Assembly: GCF_943193085.1 (NCBI RefSeq)
Contig: NZ_CALPCU010000013.1
Location: 1 to 64,000 of the forward strand
Reading direction: 5' to 3'
Source of the DNA: Vermiculatibacterium agrestimuris
GTDB taxonomy: Bacteria; Bacillota; Clostridia; Oscillospirales; Oscillospiraceae
DNA length: 64,000 nucleotides
Position 1 is the first letter of the stretch, and each line of letters opens with the position of its first letter. Position numbers and translations under genes: made by a program. Positions 9,182-16,739 of the stretch are shown piece by piece. The notes beneath the pieces are model-generated. The model did not search any database and was not told where the DNA came from. It saw only the letters and a list, made by a program, of their open reading frames with translations.

Positions 9182-9328
9182 GCTATAATACCTCCGACTG
9201 GTTCCCCACCCAGTCCAACCGGTACAGAGAAAGCCGTCCGGAGGTCATGCGCCTTGCCTCCGGGGAAAGGTACCTGTACCGCTGTGCGCGGCGCGCGTAC
9301 TCTAAACAAAAAATGGAGGTATTTTATC
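9182..9328 (+). promoter_or_regulatory. Extended -10 promoter and structured 5' leader of queT (possible preQ1 riboswitch)
   Basis: TGCTATAAT at 9182-9189... forms an extended -10 element. The leader (from about 9196) contains CCGGAGG...CCTCCGG (around 9238-9263), GGTAC-CT-GTACC, and an A-rich stretch (ACAAAAAATGGAGG) in which A6 touches the ribosome site. preQ1 riboswitches are known upstream of queT-family genes, and type III occurs in Faecalibacterium relatives; the A-rich 3' strand next to the SD fits an H-type pseudoknot. I could not align it to a consensus from memory. Confidence 0.45.
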
Positions 9329-9856
9329 ATGCGCAAATTTTCCACCCGCGATCTGACCCTGGCGGCCATGGTGGCCGCCCTCTACGCCGTGATGGGCTAT
9401 TTCGGCAACATCTTCGGCCTCACCTTCGGCCCGATCCAGTTCCGCTTTGCCGAGGCACTCACCGTTCTTCCGTTCCTGTTTCCCGGCACGGTGCCGGGCC
9501 TCTTTGTGGGCTGTGTCATCGTCAACCTGCTCTCCCCCTATGGCCCGCTGGACATCGTGGTGGGCTCGGCGGCCACCCTCATGGCCGCGGTCTGGACGAG
9601 CAGGCTGAAAAGTAAGTGGTTGGCCCCTCTGCCCCCTGTGATCTGCAACACGGTGCTGGTGGGCTTCACCATCGGCTGGGCGGAGGCAGGCGGCTTTACC
9701 GCAAAGCTTCCCGTGGCCTGGCTGGTCAACGGCCTGAGCGTAGGGGCGGGGGAGCTGGGCGTTTGCTATGTGCTGGGCCTGCTCCTGCTGGAGGTCATGC
9801 CCAGGATCGGCTATTTCCGCACGATGATCCCGGAGAAGCGGCTGTCTGTGCTGTAA
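9329..9856 (+). CDS. queT: QueT family transporter (queuosine precursor uptake)
   Basis: 175 residues, highly hydrophobic, about five to six membrane helices, beginning RKFSTRDLTLAAMVAALYAV with the family pattern FGPIQFRFAEALTVLPFLFP. QueT proteins are S components of energy-coupling-factor transporters that bring in queuosine precursors; the shared EcfAT module is not in this window. ATG 9329 is chosen because TGGAGG precedes it by 9 nt; an upstream in-frame extension would cover the structured leader. galU follows 27 bp downstream. Confidence 0.88.
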   Translation: MRKFSTRDLTLAAMVAALYAVMGYFGNIFGLTFGPIQFRFAEALTVLPFLFPGTVPGLFVGCVIVNLLSPYGPLDIVVGSAATLMAAVWTSRLKSKWLAPLPPVICNTVLVGFTIGWAEAGGFTAKLPVAWLVNGLSVGAGELGVCYVLGLLLLEVMPRIGYFRTMIPEKRLSVL

Positions 9857-9883
9857 AACCTGTTTTACAAAGGAGGATGCCCC

Positions 9884-10753
9884 ATGAAAGTCCGCAAAGC
9901 AGTCATTCCCGCCGCCGGCCTCGGCACCCGGATGCTGCCCGCCACCAAGACCGTCCCCAAGGAGATGCTTCCCATGGTGGACAAGCCGGTGCTGCAGTAC
10001 ATCATTGAGGAGGCGGTCTCCGCCGGCATTGAGGACATCCTCATCGTCACCAACCGGGCCAAGTCCGCCATGGACGACTACTTCGACTACTACCCCGAGC
10101 TGGAGCACCGGCTGGAGGCGGCGGGGAAGGAGAAGGAGCTGGAGGCGGTGAAGCAGGCCGCGGATCTGGCCAACATCTTCTACGTCCGGCAGAAGGAGAC
10201 CAAGGGCCTGGGCCACGCCATCTGGCGCTCCAAGCGTTTCGTGGGGGAGGAGCCCTTTGCCGTGCTGCTGGGGGATGACATCATGCGCGCGAAAAAGCCG
10301 GTCATCGGCCAGCTCATCGCCGCAGCCGAGCAGTATAACGCCAGCGTCATCGGCGTGCAGCAGGTGTCCGACGAGGTGGTGTCCAAATACGGCGTGATCA
10401 AGGCGGAGCCTTTGGCTGAGCGGGTCTTTACCGTTCGGGACATGCAGGAAAAGCCCACCCTGGCCGAGAAGTTTTCCAATTACGCCGTCCTGGGCCGCTA
10501 TGTGCTCGGCCCCGACATCTTCGACATCCTGGAGAATCAGACCCCCGGCTACGGTGGGGAGATCCAGCTCACTGACGGCCTGAAAAAGCTCTGCCCGCAA
10601 AACAGGCTCCTGGCGGTGGACTTTGAGGGGCGGCGCTACGATACCGGCAATCTGAAGGGCTTTTTGGAGGCCACCATCGATTTTGCTCTGGATCATCCGG
10701 AGACCGGGGCGTGGCTCAGGGAGTTCCTCAAGGAGAAGGCCGCAATATTATAA
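9884..10753 (+). CDS. galU: UTP-glucose-1-phosphate uridylyltransferase
   Basis: 289 residues, the normal length. The nucleotide-binding start KAVIPAAGLGTRMLPATKTVPKEMLPMVDKP and the sugar-binding ALLGDDI-like VLLGDDIMRA and PGYGGEIQLTD motifs are complete. It makes UDP-glucose for glycolipids, teichoic acids and exopolysaccharide. Ribosome site AAAGGAGG at 9869-9876. It follows queT closely but a functional link is not evident. Confidence 0.96.
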   Translation: MKVRKAVIPAAGLGTRMLPATKTVPKEMLPMVDKPVLQYIIEEAVSAGIEDILIVTNRAKSAMDDYFDYYPELEHRLEAAGKEKELEAVKQAADLANIFYVRQKETKGLGHAIWRSKRFVGEEPFAVLLGDDIMRAKKPVIGQLIAAAEQYNASVIGVQQVSDEVVSKYGVIKAEPLAERVFTVRDMQEKPTLAEKFSNYAVLGRYVLGPDIFDILENQTPGYGGEIQLTDGLKKLCPQNRLLAVDFEGRRYDTGNLKGFLEATIDFALDHPETGAWLREFLKEKAAIL

Positions 10754-10762
10754 GGAAGCTGA

Positions 10763-10798
10763 AGAGAGGCGCTTCGTGGGGAGGCGCCTCTCTTTTTT
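10763..10798 (+). terminator. Rho-independent terminator after galU
   Basis: Stem GAGAGGCGC / GCGCCTCTC with a 11-nt loop followed by T6. Confidence 0.9.
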
Positions 10799-10827
10799 GA
10801 TCCTATCCGCATTTCTTCGGATTTTCC

Positions 10828-10855
10828 TTGACATTTTCCCAAATTCCGTTATAAT
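10828..10855 (+). promoter_or_regulatory. Sigma-A promoter of the rpsF-ssb-rpsR operon
   Basis: TTGACA (10828-10833), 16-bp spacer, TATAAT (10850-10855). Confidence 0.85.
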
Positions 10856-10897
10856 AATGAAGCCTGTCTAAAGCGATATGCTTATTCAGAGCTCCTT

Positions 10898-10919
10898 GCT
10901 CCCGGCGGAGACCGGGGGC
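10898..10919 (+). promoter_or_regulatory. Leader hairpin before rpsF, candidate S6:S18 autoregulatory site
   Basis: GCTCCCGG / CCGGGGGC (8 bp, one G-U) with loop CGGAGA sits about 30 nt before the rpsF start. Leaders of rpsF operons in many bacteria carry an S6:S18-binding hairpin with a CCG bulge. The CCG-containing arm fits loosely; not a verified match. Confidence 0.4.
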
Positions 10920-10947
10920 CACAAGACCATAAGGAGGTGCAAGAAAA

Positions 10948-11244
10948 ATGGCAAAACTGAACGCGAATTACGAGGCGGTGTATATCATCGACCCCCGTAA
11001 GAACGAGGAGGACACCGCCGCTCTGGTGGAGAAGTTCAAGGCCCTGGCCGAGAGCAACGCCACCCAGGTGGAGGTGGACGAGTGGGGCAAGCGCCACCTG
11101 GCCTATCCCATCCAGGATCAGAACGAGGGCTACTACGTGCGCATGACCTTTACCGCCGAGCCCGCCTTCCCCGCCGAGCTGGATCGTATCTTCCGCATTA
11201 CCGACGGCGTCATTCGTTCCATCATCGTCTGTCTGGACGAGTAA
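10948..11244 (+). CDS. rpsF: 30S ribosomal protein S6
   Basis: 98 residues, full length, with typical NYEAVYIIDPRKNEEDTAALVEKFK and WGKRHLAYPIQDQNEGYYVRM. It binds the central domain of 16S rRNA next to S18. AAGGAGG precedes the ATG. The gene order rpsF-ssb-rpsR is the standard Firmicute arrangement. Confidence 0.98.
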   Translation: MAKLNANYEAVYIIDPRKNEEDTAALVEKFKALAESNATQVEVDEWGKRHLAYPIQDQNEGYYVRMTFTAEPAFPAELDRIFRITDGVIRSIIVCLDE

Positions 11245-11256
11245 GGAGGAAGGGAC

Positions 11257-11730
11257 ATGCTCAATCGCATCGTCCTCATGGGACGACTGGTGGCCGATCC
11301 TGAGTTGCGCACCACCCCTGCCGGGGTCACCGTGGCCACCTTCCGCGTCGCCTGCGACCGGGACTTCAAGAACAAGCAGACCGGCGAGCGGGAGACTGAC
11401 TTTATCAACATCGTGGTCTGGCGTCAGACCGCGGAATTCGTCAGCCGTTACTTTACCAAGGGCCGCATGGCCGTGGTGGAGGGCCGGCTCCAGATCCGCA
11501 ACTACACCGACCGGGACGGCAACAAGCGCACTGCCGCGGAGGTGGTGGCCGACAGCGTCTACTTCGGGGATTCCCGGAGAGATGGCGAGGGCGGCGGCTT
11601 CTCTCCCGCTTACGGCGCGCCCGCCGGCGGCTTCGGCGCCCCCGCCGCATCTGCGGGGAGCTATGAGGCTCCCAGCGGAGGCGACCAGTTCGCTGAGCTG
11701 GCCGATCCGGACGGCGATCTGCCGTTCTGA
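11257..11730 (+). CDS. ssb: Single-stranded DNA-binding protein
   Basis: 157 residues: an OB fold (about 1-105, beginning LNRIVLMGRLVADPELR, with FINIVVWRQTAEFV), a Gly/Ala-rich linker, and the acidic tip DPDGDLPF that recruits replication and repair proteins. It sits between the S6 and S18 genes with an AAGGAGG site, co-transcribed with them. Confidence 0.98.
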   Translation: MLNRIVLMGRLVADPELRTTPAGVTVATFRVACDRDFKNKQTGERETDFINIVVWRQTAEFVSRYFTKGRMAVVEGRLQIRNYTDRDGNKRTAAEVVADSVYFGDSRRDGEGGGFSPAYGAPAGGFGAPAASAGSYEAPSGGDQFAELADPDGDLPF

Positions 11731-11768
11731 AAACGGCGTCTATTTTAGCTTAAAGGAGGTTATCCGTT

Positions 11769-12014
11769 ATGCCTATGGAAAATAGAGAGCAGCGTCCCCG
11801 CGGCCGCAAGCGCCGCAAGGTGTGCACCTTCTGCGTGGACAAGGTGGAGCACATCGACTACAAGGACGCCGCCAAGCTTAAGCGGTTCCTGTCCGAGCGC
11901 AGCAAGATCCTGCCCCGCCGTACCACCGGTACCTGCGCCATGCATCAGCGTCAGCTGACCGTGGCCGTGAAGCGGGCCCGCCAGATCGCTCTGCTGCCCT
12001 ACGTGACCGACTGA
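11769..12014 (+). CDS. rpsR: 30S ribosomal protein S18
   Basis: 81 residues. It keeps the zinc-type cysteines (CTFC near 20-23 and CAMH later), which marks the C+ paralogue form, and the RNA-binding KRFLSERSKILPRRTTGTC segment. AAAGGAGGT is 9 nt upstream of the chosen ATG; a second Met two codons later is possible. Confidence 0.98.
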   Translation: MPMENREQRPRGRKRRKVCTFCVDKVEHIDYKDAAKLKRFLSERSKILPRRTTGTCAMHQRQLTVAVKRARQIALLPYVTD

Positions 12015-12030
12015 GGTATCTTCTCAAAAA

Positions 12031-12068
12031 GAAGGATGCCGCCGGCAAATGCCGGCGGCATCCTTTTT
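12031..12068. terminator. Bidirectional terminator between rpsR and the convergent iron-sulfur operon
   Basis: AAGGATGCCGCCGGC / GCCGGCGGCATCCTT around AAAT, with T5 on the right and A5 on the left. Confidence 0.9.
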
Positions 12069-12106
12069 GTTTTTATTACGCGCTCTGCCCCACCGCAAAA
12101 GAGCGG

Positions 12107-13435
12107 TTACCGGTCGGAGGGCACCACCTTGCCCAGTTTACTGCGGAAGGGGGCGGGCAGATATTCGTCGGAATCCTCCGGCCCGGTCATGGCCCGCATG
12201 CGTGCCCGCACCTGGAAGATACAGTCCTCCCGCTGGGCCCGGCCCATGACCACATCCTCAGCGAAGGCGTGACAGGAGGGGGCGCCGCAGGAGCCGCACA
12301 GCAGACCGGGCAGCTGCCGCTCCAGGTCGTGAATGGCGGACATCTTCTCCATGGCGACGGTGCGGTCGGGATCCAGAAGATAGACCGGGGCGAACTCCAG
12401 TTCCTTGTCCGCCTGGACAATGGCGGGGTCTCCCACCTGGTCGTCGTAACTGCAGGCCACATCGGGCAGGCTTCGGATCAGGTGCCGCAGCCGCATGGTG
12501 GACACAAAGGGATCCTCCACGGTGAGGCAGCCGCCCACACATCCCTGGGTGCAGGCGCACAGCTCCACGAAGTCCACGTCGGGCACCCGGTCGTCCTCGA
12601 TGGCCGCCAGGATGCGAATGACGCTGTCCATGCCGTCCACGGCCAGGAACCGCTCCGAGCTTCCCCGGGCGCTGGCCTCGCCGCCGCAGAAGGCCCACCG
12701 CACCCCGGCCTTTCCGGCGGAGGAGGGGGTGTGGGGCGCGTCCAGCTTCTGCATGGGGGAGAGCAGGCGTAAGTACAGGTCGCGAATGGAGAAGGCGCCG
12801 TCCAACACCGGCTGCTGCAGGTCGTCGGGGGAATGGGCGGCGGTGACCTGGGCCGAGCAGGGCACGATGGCGAAGACGCCGATCTGCTCCGGCAGAAGTC
12901 CCGTCTCTTCCACCGCTTTCTTCCGGGCCAGAATGGCGGCCAGCTCCATGGGGGTGATGGTGGAGGTGATGTGCTCCAAAAGCTGGGGGAAACGGATGCG
13001 GATGAGCCGCAGGGCCGCCGGACAGGCCGAGGAGATCACCGGCAGCTTCTTTTCCGCGGCGTCGCCGGGGTGCTTTCTGGCGTAGTCGGACAGGAGCTCC
13101 GCGCCCTTGGCAGTCTCATACACTGCGTGGAAGCCCAGCTCCAGAAGTCCGTCCAGCACCCGCCCCACCTCGTCCAGATGCTGGAACTGGCCGTAGAGGG
13201 CCGGGTCGGGCAGAGCCACGGTATATTGGAACTCCTCCAGGCAGGAGAAGGGGTCGCTGCGGGCCTTGATGGCCTTGTGGGGGCAGCATCGGATGCACTC
13301 GCCACAGTCCACGCACCGCTCGGTGAGGATGGTGGCCTTGCCCCGGCGGACGCGGATGGCCTGGGTGGGGCAGTTTTTCATGCAGGTGGTGCAGCCCCGG
13401 CAGCGGGCGTACTCAATAGAAACGGAATGCTGCAC
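12107..13435 (-). CDS. [FeFe]-hydrogenase-like iron-sulfur protein, probably sensory
   Basis: 442 residues. Two ferredoxin clusters at the N-terminus (CRGCTTCMKNCP and CVDCGECIRCCP), a hydrogenase large-subunit-like domain (about 75-360), and a C-terminal Fe-S motif CGSCGAPSC (about 392-400). The H-cluster motifs are altered: SSACPA instead of TSCCPxW, VPCSAQ instead of MPCxxK, and LCACTQGCVGGC in the third. The loss of the Lys and one Cys argues against H2 catalysis. With the kinase and DRTGG genes upstream it resembles redox or H2-sensing modules seen near clostridial hydrogenases. GTG start, with GAGGTG 8 nt upstream. Confidence 0.82.
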   Translation of the reverse strand: MQHSVSIEYARCRGCTTCMKNCPTQAIRVRRGKATILTERCVDCGECIRCCPHKAIKARSDPFSCLEEFQYTVALPDPALYGQFQHLDEVGRVLDGLLELGFHAVYETAKGAELLSDYARKHPGDAAEKKLPVISSACPAALRLIRIRFPQLLEHITSTITPMELAAILARKKAVEETGLLPEQIGVFAIVPCSAQVTAAHSPDDLQQPVLDGAFSIRDLYLRLLSPMQKLDAPHTPSSAGKAGVRWAFCGGEASARGSSERFLAVDGMDSVIRILAAIEDDRVPDVDFVELCACTQGCVGGCLTVEDPFVSTMRLRHLIRSLPDVACSYDDQVGDPAIVQADKELEFAPVYLLDPDRTVAMEKMSAIHDLERQLPGLLCGSCGAPSCHAFAEDVVMGRAQREDCIFQVRARMRAMTGPEDSDEYLPAPFRSKLGKVVPSDR

Positions 13436-13446
13436 GGAAGTTCACC

Positions 13447-13866
13447 TCAAATTTTGATCTTGATGGTGACGGTAGTGCCCTTGCCTACCTCTGTCTCAAT
13501 GTCCATCTCGTCGGAATAGCGCTTCATGTTGGGAAGTCCCATGCCCGCGCCGAAGCCCAGATCCCGGGCCATGTCTCCGGCGGTGGAGTATCCCTCCTGC
13601 ATGGCCCTGTCGATATCGGGAATGCCGGGGCCCTGGTCGATCATGCGGATGACGATCTCGTCCATCCCCACGTCCACCTCCGCCTGGCCGCCGTCGGCGT
13701 GGATGACCATGTTGATCTCACCCTCATACATGCAGATGGAGGCGCGGCGGATCACATCGGGGGGCAGTCCCAGCTTCTTCAGGGTGAGCTTCATTTTGCT
13801 GGAGGCCTCGCCGGCCTCGATGAGGTCGCCGCCCTCCACGGGATATACCAGTTTGACTGCTTCCAT
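13447..13866 (-). CDS. GHKL ATPase-fold protein, RsbW/SpoIIAB-like anti-sigma kinase type
   Basis: About 139 residues with N-box YEGEINMVIHAD, G1 DQGPGIPD and G2 GFGAGMGLPNMKRYSD: a complete ATP-binding kinase core without sensor or dimerisation domain. ATG 13866 is used; a TTG at 13872, which overlaps the upstream stop, is the alternative. It is sandwiched in an operon with the DRTGG gene (overlap or 2-bp gap) and the hydrogenase-like gene, so it may relay the redox state detected by the latter. Confidence 0.85.
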   Translation of the reverse strand: MEAVKLVYPVEGGDLIEAGEASSKMKLTLKKLGLPPDVIRRASICMYEGEINMVIHADGGQAEVDVGMDEIVIRMIDQGPGIPDIDRAMQEGYSTAGDMARDLGFGAGMGLPNMKRYSDEMDIETEVGKGTTVTIKIKI

Positions 13867-13868
13867 GC

Positions 13869-14213
13869 TCAAACATCTCCTCTCAATCCGGCGGCGTACA
13901 GCTTGCCGCAGGCGTCATACATCCGAATGGGGGCGCGCATGATCACCATGTCCCGTTCCCTGGCCAGCGCCAGCACGTTCTCGTCGGGCTGCTTGCCCCG
14001 GACAAAGGCCACGCACTTCATATCCATCATGTCCGCCGTGCGGATCACCTGGGGGTTTACAAGACCGGTGAGCAGCAGAGCCTGGTTCTTCACATAGGCC
14101 AGCACGTCGCTCATAAAATCGCTGCCGCAGGCGGAGAAGACCTCCCTGTCCAGCTCATCCTCCCCGTAAAGCACCTCAGCATCGAGAATGTCGCGCACCT
14201 CAGAAAGCTTCAT
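13869..14213 (-). CDS. DRTGG domain protein
   Basis: 114 residues with the DRTGG-like core LTGLVNPQVIRTADMMDMKCVAFVRGKQPDENVLALARERDMVIMRAP. The domain is found in phosphotransacetylase and CBS proteins and is thought to bind a ligand, role unresolved. ATG 14213 follows GGAGGAAAT; an upstream in-frame near-start overlaps that site. First gene of the three-gene minus-strand operon. Confidence 0.82.
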   Translation of the reverse strand: MKLSEVRDILDAEVLYGEDELDREVFSACGSDFMSDVLAYVKNQALLLTGLVNPQVIRTADMMDMKCVAFVRGKQPDENVLALARERDMVIMRAPIRMYDACGKLYAAGLRGDV

Positions 14214-14348
14214 GGTATTTCCTCCCAAAAACTAAACTTACGATTCTGCTTTTTTATTGTAGCACGCCGTGGGCCGCTTGTAAAGCTAATTGTTCTATTT
14301 TTCACAAAGTTTTTTGCCCCGGCGCCTCTCCTTTCGCCATCCCTTACC

Positions 14349-14377
14349 TTGACGAAAGAGCACAAGACAACTATAAT
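14349..14377 (+). promoter_or_regulatory. Sigma-A promoter of serC-serA
   Basis: TTGACG (14349-14354), 17-bp spacer, TATAAT (14372-14377). Confidence 0.85.
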
Positions 14378-14432
14378 GAACTTTAATTAACCCAAAAGCA
14401 GCTTTTTGAGAGAAATAAGGAGGTCATTTACA

Positions 14433-15518
14433 ATGGGAGATCGTGTCTACAACTTTTCCGCGGGGCCCTCGATGCTGCCGCTTACGGCCCTGGAGCGGGC
14501 GGGAGCCGAGATCACCAACTATCAGGGCTCCGGCATGTCCGTCATGGAGATGAGCCACCGCTCCAAGGTGTTCCAGAAGATCTTTGACGACACCCAGGCC
14601 AAGTTCCGCAAGGCTCTGAACGTTCCCGAGGGCTACAAGGTGCTGTTTCTCCAGGGGGGCGCCTCCACCCAGTTTTCCGCCGTACCCCTGAACCTGATCG
14701 GCAGGACGGGGCGGGCGGACTACGCCGTCACGGGCAACTTCTCCAAGCTGGCCTATAAGGAGGCCCTGAAGTACGGCGAGGTCAGCGTGGCCGCCACCAG
14801 CGAGGATGAGAACCATACCTATATCCCCGCCCAGTCTCAGTTGAAGCTGGATCCCCAGGCCAGCTACTTCTACTACTGCGCCAACAACACCATCTACGGC
14901 ACCGAGTGGCAGTATGTGCCCGAGACTGGGGATGTGCCCCTGGTGTGCGACATGTCCTCTGATATCCTCTCCCGTCCCGTGGATGTGAGCAAGTACGGGA
15001 TCATCTTTGCCGGCGCCCAGAAGAATATGGCTCCCGCGGGTCTCACGGTGGTCATCATCAAAGAGTCCCTGGCCGGCCATGAGTTGCCCTTCACCCCTCT
15101 GATGATGAACTATAAGACCATGATCGACAAGGACTCCATGTACAATACGCCCCCCTGCTGGTGCATCTATATGCTGGGCCTGGTGCTGGACTGGCTGGAA
15201 GAGCAGGGCGGCGTGGAAGGCATGGAGAAGATCAAGCACGGGAAGGCCAAGCTCCTCTATGACGTGCTGGACAGCTCCCGGCTCTTCACCTGCGCCGCCG
15301 AGGAGGGCAGCCGCTCCGACATGAACGTGACCTTCCGCTCGGTGAGCGAGGAGCTGGACGCGAAATTCGTGGCCGAGGCCACCGCGGCGGGCTTCACCAA
15401 TCTGAAGGGCCACCGCAACGTGGGCGGTATGCGGGCCTCCATCTACAACGCCATGCCTGTGGAGGGCGTGGAGAAGCTGGCCGATTTCATCAGAGCCTTT
15501 GATAAGGCCAACGGTTAA
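14433..15518 (+). CDS. serC: Phosphoserine aminotransferase
   Basis: 361 residues. The class-V aminotransferase start VYNFSAGPSMLP, the substrate loop FLQGGASTQFSAVPLNL and the PLP-lysine region FAGAQKNMAPAGLTVVI are complete. It converts 3-phosphohydroxypyruvate to phosphoserine. ATG 14433 has AAGGAGGT 8 nt upstream; the longer frame begins upstream of that site. serA follows after 12 bp. Confidence 0.97.
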   Translation: MGDRVYNFSAGPSMLPLTALERAGAEITNYQGSGMSVMEMSHRSKVFQKIFDDTQAKFRKALNVPEGYKVLFLQGGASTQFSAVPLNLIGRTGRADYAVTGNFSKLAYKEALKYGEVSVAATSEDENHTYIPAQSQLKLDPQASYFYYCANNTIYGTEWQYVPETGDVPLVCDMSSDILSRPVDVSKYGIIFAGAQKNMAPAGLTVVIIKESLAGHELPFTPLMMNYKTMIDKDSMYNTPPCWCIYMLGLVLDWLEEQGGVEGMEKIKHGKAKLLYDVLDSSRLFTCAAEEGSRSDMNVTFRSVSEELDAKFVAEATAAGFTNLKGHRNVGGMRASIYNAMPVEGVEKLADFIRAFDKANG

Positions 15519-15530
15519 GGAGGGGCCGCC

Positions 15531-16700
15531 ATGTTTCGCATTAAAACCTTGAATAAGATCTCCCCCGCCGGGCTCAGCCAGTTGGACAAAGCACGCTATG
15601 CCGTCTCTGACAGCGAGGAGAACGAGGATGGCGTTCTTGTCCGTTCGGCGGACATGCAGGACTACGTCTTCCCGGAAACCCTTCGGGCCATTGCCCGGGC
15701 CGGCGCGGGCACCAACAACATCCCCGTGGACCGCTGCTCCCAGGCGGGCATCGTGGTCTTCAACACCCCCGGGGCCAACGCCAACGCCGTCAAGGAGCTG
15801 GCGGTGTGCGCCCTGCTGCTGGCCTCCCGCCGGGTGGTGGACGGCTCCCGCTGGATCCACGACCAAGTCCTCTCCGGCGTGAATGTGGAGGATGTGGTGG
15901 AGAAGGGGAAGAGCCAGTTCACAGGCCCCGAGCTGCAGGGCAAGACCCTGGGCGTCATGGGCCTGGGGGCCATCGGCGTCCAGGTGGCCAACATCGCCAC
16001 CAAGCTGGGTATGACGGTCTATGGCTACGACCCCTACCTGTCCGTGAACGCCGCTCTCAACCTGTCCCGGATGGTTCACGTCACGGCTGAGACGGAGACC
16101 ATCTATAAAAACTGCGACTATATCACCATCCACGTCCCCCAGAACAAGGAGACCCGCGGGATGATCAACGAGGACGCCATCCACATGATGAAGGGCGGCG
16201 TGCGCATCGTTAACCTGGCCCGGGGCGGCCTGGTCAACGAGGACGATCTCATTGAGGCGCTGGGCTCCGGCAAGGTGGCCGCCTATGTCACCGACTTCCC
16301 CACCAATAAGCTGGCGGGGGCACGGAACGTGACCCTCATCCCCCACCTGGGAGCCTCCACCCCGGAGAGTGAGGAGAACTGCGCGGTCATGGCCGCCCAG
16401 GAGCTGCGGGATTACCTGGAAAACGGCGACATCCGCAACAGCGTCAATCTGCCCACTCTGGTGCAGCCCTGGTCGGGCATCGCCCGGCTGTGCGTCATCC
16501 ACGCCAACAGCCCCGGTATGCTGGCCAGGATCACCGCCGTCCTCTCCGCTGAGGGGGTCAACGTGGAGAACCTGACCAACAAGTCCAAGGGGGAGTACGC
16601 CTACACCGTGGTGGATATCGGCAGCCGCATTGGGGAGAAAGAGGTGGAGGGCATCCGCGCCATCGACGGCGTTCTCCGGGTGCGGTACCTGACCCACTGA
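15531..16700 (+). CDS. serA: D-3-phosphoglycerate dehydrogenase with ACT domain
   Basis: 389 residues: NAD-binding GLGAIGVQVANIA (about 145-157), catalytic NLARGGLVNEDDL with the Arg, and the His in PHLGAST; a C-terminal ACT domain (about 322-389, CVIHANSPGMLARITAVLS) for serine feedback. This is the short ACT form without the intervening domain. It performs the first step of serine synthesis; serB is not in the window. Confidence 0.96.
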   Translation: MFRIKTLNKISPAGLSQLDKARYAVSDSEENEDGVLVRSADMQDYVFPETLRAIARAGAGTNNIPVDRCSQAGIVVFNTPGANANAVKELAVCALLLASRRVVDGSRWIHDQVLSGVNVEDVVEKGKSQFTGPELQGKTLGVMGLGAIGVQVANIATKLGMTVYGYDPYLSVNAALNLSRMVHVTAETETIYKNCDYITIHVPQNKETRGMINEDAIHMMKGGVRIVNLARGGLVNEDDLIEALGSGKVAAYVTDFPTNKLAGARNVTLIPHLGASTPESEENCAVMAAQELRDYLENGDIRNSVNLPTLVQPWSGIARLCVIHANSPGMLARITAVLSAEGVNVENLTNKSKGEYAYTVVDIGSRIGEKEVEGIRAIDGVLRVRYLTH

Positions 16701-16739
16701 GATAAGCGGGCCAGCAATCTGAGGAAAGAGGAGAAAGAT

